Assembly: GCF_001039355.2 (NCBI RefSeq)
Contig: NW_019774513.1
Coordinates: forward strand, 850,470 to 914,469
Length of the DNA: 64,000 bases
Reading direction: 5' to 3'
From: Lingula anatina
Lineage: Eukaryota; Brachiopoda; Lingulata; Lingulida; Lingulidae
The translations under genes and the position numbers were made by a program. Positions 62,401 to 64,000 of this stretch are shown here, in pieces. The notes under the pieces were generated by a model, which made no database searches, was not told the origin of the DNA, and saw nothing but the letters and a program-made list of their open reading frames with translations. Within the stretch, counting starts at the first letter, position 1. The number at the start of each line of letters is the position of its first letter.

Positions 62401-63627
62401 GATACTCAAATTTGGGGTTGTGATGTATACGTATCCAACTTTTTATATTTTTTCTTGTAATGTTGATGTGTGATTTTTAGGTTTTTTTTATTTTCATCTA
62501 TTTTTATTTATTTACTTATTTTGCTCTGTCCAATCATACTAGCAGCATTCCTTTAAAAGGCAAAGGGTTACCATTGCCATAAACAATATATAAGACCATG
62601 TGGCAATGGTAAATACCGCTGAAGCATTAATGTGTAACATGAACTGTTGTAAACATTGTGAAATGTGAAAGGTTGTAGAAGCAAGTCAGTATATGTTATT
62701 ACTTGTCAGATGAAAAAAAAAACTTGAAAAGGATTATGCAGAGCTTTAAAAAAAGGTATATATTTTAAAAGATCTGAAGACTTGCTTGGTAAATATAATT
62801 CCCTTACTGGCTTGGGGTTCATTTTTGTTATATAGGGCTCATACAAGAATGTATATTTTTTAACCAGTTGGAATAAATTATACTGTATGTTTTAAATGTG
62901 GTTCAATTATTTTTTTGACCAATTTGTTACTAGTTTGTCTAAAAAATTAGATTTTATCCCAATATACCAAGGGGTATTGGGGAGGGGAGTAAACAGCATA
63001 TCACAAGAAAGGTTTTTAATCTTTTTAGTTTTCAAACAAAACTAGTTTATTTCATTTATTCTTTAGTGTGTGACCTTAAGGTCCACCCTTTCCCTTTTAA
63101 CATGGTAATTACAGAAGTTTGATGTGAAAATTAGGACATATGACAAAACACTTTTAGCGCAGTGTCATGTATTTTGCACAAATTGATCAGAACAGTTTCC
63201 ATGTAAACAGTAGAAAACATAATTCACAGCTGGTGAAGTTATAGCTATTTGGAAAAAATTGTTTGTGGGCAGCCAGGGAGGCAATACTGTAACAACATGC
63301 GTCTTTTGGTGGCTGCAGCACACTGTTAACTTCTTAAGAAATTCTAACTTGTCCACTTTGTCTACTGTTGCTGCTTGGTGGCTGCTGCTGCTGATGATGA
63401 TGATGATAATGATGGCAATGGTGATGACATATTTTTAGGGTTACGATGAGGGTGAGCTTCTTCTTCCTCCACCTCCACAAGTACGCACACCTCTGAGCCA
63501 CGATGAAGGTATAGATAACCCAAGTCTGGAAGATGACGTCAAGGACACAGCCATCTCAAGACTGAGAGACAAACACCAAAGATCACCAAGTACAGAAGGG
63601 GATGATGGCTACCAGTCTGCTTATGTG
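42499..63627 (+). CDS. Calponin-homology protein, neuron-navigator-like, 5' part
   Basis: Exons: 42499-42735, 47613-47727, 53736-53861, 56653-56717, 57768-57927, 59503-59621, 61142-61330, 62103-62186, 63439-63627. They join in one open frame of 428 codons, and a donor at 63628 shows that the gene continues past the window. Residues 80-181 form one CH domain (HTDWANEVLKK, then DLRKSVGDGLTLVNLLEIV, CLAFLEGKGLDVQGI and GNLRSTLDL). The TDWAN start and the CL-FL-KG-QG-GNL spacing resemble neuron navigators (NAV/UNC-53), cytoskeletal regulators of axon guidance. DIXDC1 shares the LKK/DLR/EIV features and cannot be excluded. The first 79 residues and those after 181 are low-complexity, Pro/Ser/Gln-rich and disordered-looking, with no family match. 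A C-terminal AAA ATPase would settle NAV; a DIX domain would settle Dixin. Confidence 0.75.
44033..44122 (-). pseudogene. Orphan Kazal-like half-domain exon, antisense in CH-gene intron 1
   Basis: After an acceptor-like CTCTATATAG the minus strand reads CDSTCVEKNWKSCVDSG, followed by MDRCGGSKFIYD. This fits the first half of a Kazal domain (C-x3-C-x7-C-x6-C-G-x5-Y). The Kazal gene at 35112-37422 splits its domains just after the core Tyr. At that place here the sequence is AA-GAAAAT instead of AA|GTAAG, so the donor seems lost. No second half was found next to it. It is either a decayed exon or part of an unseen gene. Confidence 0.4.
45567..45744. mobile_element. ~180-bp MITE-like element with G-tract arms
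   Basis: GGCCCATAGCCAG at the left and CTGGCTATGAGCC at the right are inverted with one mismatch. Each is followed inward by a homopolymer (a run of G, then GTTCTTTTTC; and GAAAGAACC-like text with a run of C). No coding potential and no clear target duplication. Confidence 0.5.
47411..47481. repeat. (ATT)n microsatellite
   Basis: More than 20 ATT/TTA units with one interruption, about 130 bp before the CH-domain exon at 47613. Confidence 0.95.
47728..53735 (+). other. CH-gene intron 2
   Basis: 6.0-kb AT-rich intron inside the CH domain coding region. Apart from the inverted repeat at 53106-53326, I see no repeat family or coding exon in it. Confidence 0.55.
53106..53326. mobile_element. 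Old ~220-bp inverted-repeat element
   Basis: The left arm ATTCAGA...GGTACCAGCT...AGATCTA and the inverted right arm share about 55 imperfect bases with indels. The middle carries two TAATTAAC copies. Divergence of the arms suggests an old MITE. Target duplication not found. Confidence 0.45.
54304..54592. other. Assembly gap of 289 N
   Basis: The gap sits directly in front of the 145-bp tandem array. TGACCTTTGACCT is also found left of the gap (54274-54286), so the missing bases are probably further array copies, about two at the stated gap size. Confidence 0.95.
54593..54935. repeat. 145-bp tandem repeat with nuclear-receptor-like DR1 motifs
   Basis: Two full units and a partial third. Each unit opens ACTGGCAAT(C/T)TA and has TGACCTTGAAA(T/A)TGACCTTT(G/C)A. 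That is three half-sites of the TGACCT (AGGTCA) type, the last two spaced by one base as in a DR1. Confidence 0.8.
58798..59101. mobile_element. ~300-bp inverted-repeat element, GGGCCCC ends
   Basis: The left end GGGCCCCTG leads to CAGTTTCAGAAAAGAACTTT; the right end is its inverse (AAAGTTGTTTTGTGAAACTG, then GGGGCCCC). The interior matches the relic in the EXOC7 intron at 8150-8260. Located in the CH-gene intron between exons 57768-57927 and 59503-59621. Confidence 0.6.
59950..60117. mobile_element. 168-bp MITE with 8-bp target duplication (hAT-like)
   Basis: GTCTCTGC at 59942-59949 and 60118-60125 are identical 8-bp flanks. The ends begin GGGG and reach ATAGTCCGAAGGTTCA in inverted orientation. 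Each arm carries 16-bp sub-repeats of the type TAGTCCGAAGGTTCAN. An 8-bp duplication and short inverted ends fit the hAT superfamily. No transposase. It lies in the CH-gene intron before the exon at 61142. Confidence 0.75.
61368..61413. repeat. (AC)n-rich simple repeat
   Basis: Degenerate AC run about 40 bp after the donor of the exon ending at 61330. Confidence 0.75.
63385..63420. repeat. (TGA)n/(GCT)n simple repeat before last visible exon
   Basis: CTGCTGCTG followed by TGATGATGATGATAATGATGG ends about 20 bp before the acceptor at 63437-63438. Confidence 0.75.
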
Positions 63628-64000
63628 GTAAGGATTGGTTCATTTACCGTCTTACAAGATCTTAAGAGGAATTTTACATTTGGTGTTGTTCACAACATTC
63701 CAAACTTAGACCCAGAAGTTGACTAAATTACGTCAGTATGTCACCAGATTGCACACTAATTAAAGGTGCCCAAACACATTTTGAATGTGAAGGATCATGT
63801 GAATCACTGTGATTTTTCTTCCTCTGGATCCCTCTCCATACTTGAAATTTATAGAAAATGATAAATTGGAACCACTTGTGATGAAATTTTGCTCAACCTG
63901 GACAATGCAATATTTAACTTTTACTGTGATTATTCAGTAAATCTGAAAAAATGAATTACTAAATTTTCCCAAAACAATGTTTTGCCAGTAATACATGAAA
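63628..64000 (+). other. Intron of the CH-gene running off the window
   Basis: Begins with GTAAGG after the exon at 63627. No further acceptor with a convincing open exon is seen before the edge. Confidence 0.6.

Noticed and set aside
1-64000. tRNA, rRNA or retrotransposon polymerase genes
   Set aside because: No cloverleaf with A/B boxes was noticed, and no reverse transcriptase, integrase or transposase motif appears in any frame that I read.

Overview
The window is nuclear DNA of an animal. Genes are split into many short exons with GT-AG introns, the intergenic and intronic DNA is AT-rich, there are several microsatellites, and all recognisable proteins are metazoan housekeeping or secreted families. 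The mix of small inverted-repeat transposons, an AAGGTCA/TGACCTT-rich tandem repeat and delta/epsilon-like glutathione transferases suggests a lophotrochozoan (mollusc, brachiopod or annelid). That taxonomic step is inference. There are three gaps: single N bases at 3356 and 27103, and an N run at 54304-54592.

Layout. 1-3355 is repeat-rich DNA downstream of EXOC7. 3356-13932 (minus) is EXOC7/Exo70, a 21-exon exocyst subunit gene. A 426-bp head-to-head promoter holding a palindromic GTCACGTGAC box separates it from WBP11 (14359-20038, plus), a 14-exon splicing factor gene with a 582-residue product. STAMBP/AMSH (21815-26270, plus), an endosomal JAMM deubiquitinase, follows. An 869-bp foldback transposon lies just past it. 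Two minus-strand glutathione S-transferase genes come next. The first (28635-31064) has an N-terminal extension starting MGCNNS, a dual-acylation type signal, and Asp at the catalytic Ser position. The second (32120-33923) is conventional, but its first exon is not found. 35112-37422 (minus) encodes a secreted protein with two Kazal-like domains and a long Lys/Pro-rich repeat tail. From 42499 to the right edge (plus) runs the 5' part of a large gene for a calponin-homology protein closest to neuron navigators; nine coding exons join in one open frame.

The genes do not form one pathway, though EXOC7 and STAMBP both act in membrane traffic. The most novel items are the predicted acylated, catalytically altered GST, the Kazal/Lys-Pro repeat protein (with an orphan Kazal-like half exon about 6.6 kb away), the combined PPPY and PSAP motifs in the AMSH homologue, and several non-autonomous DNA transposons with readable ends and target duplications.

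All exon coordinates were read by eye from splice signals, reading phase and remembered family sequences. No alignment was run.
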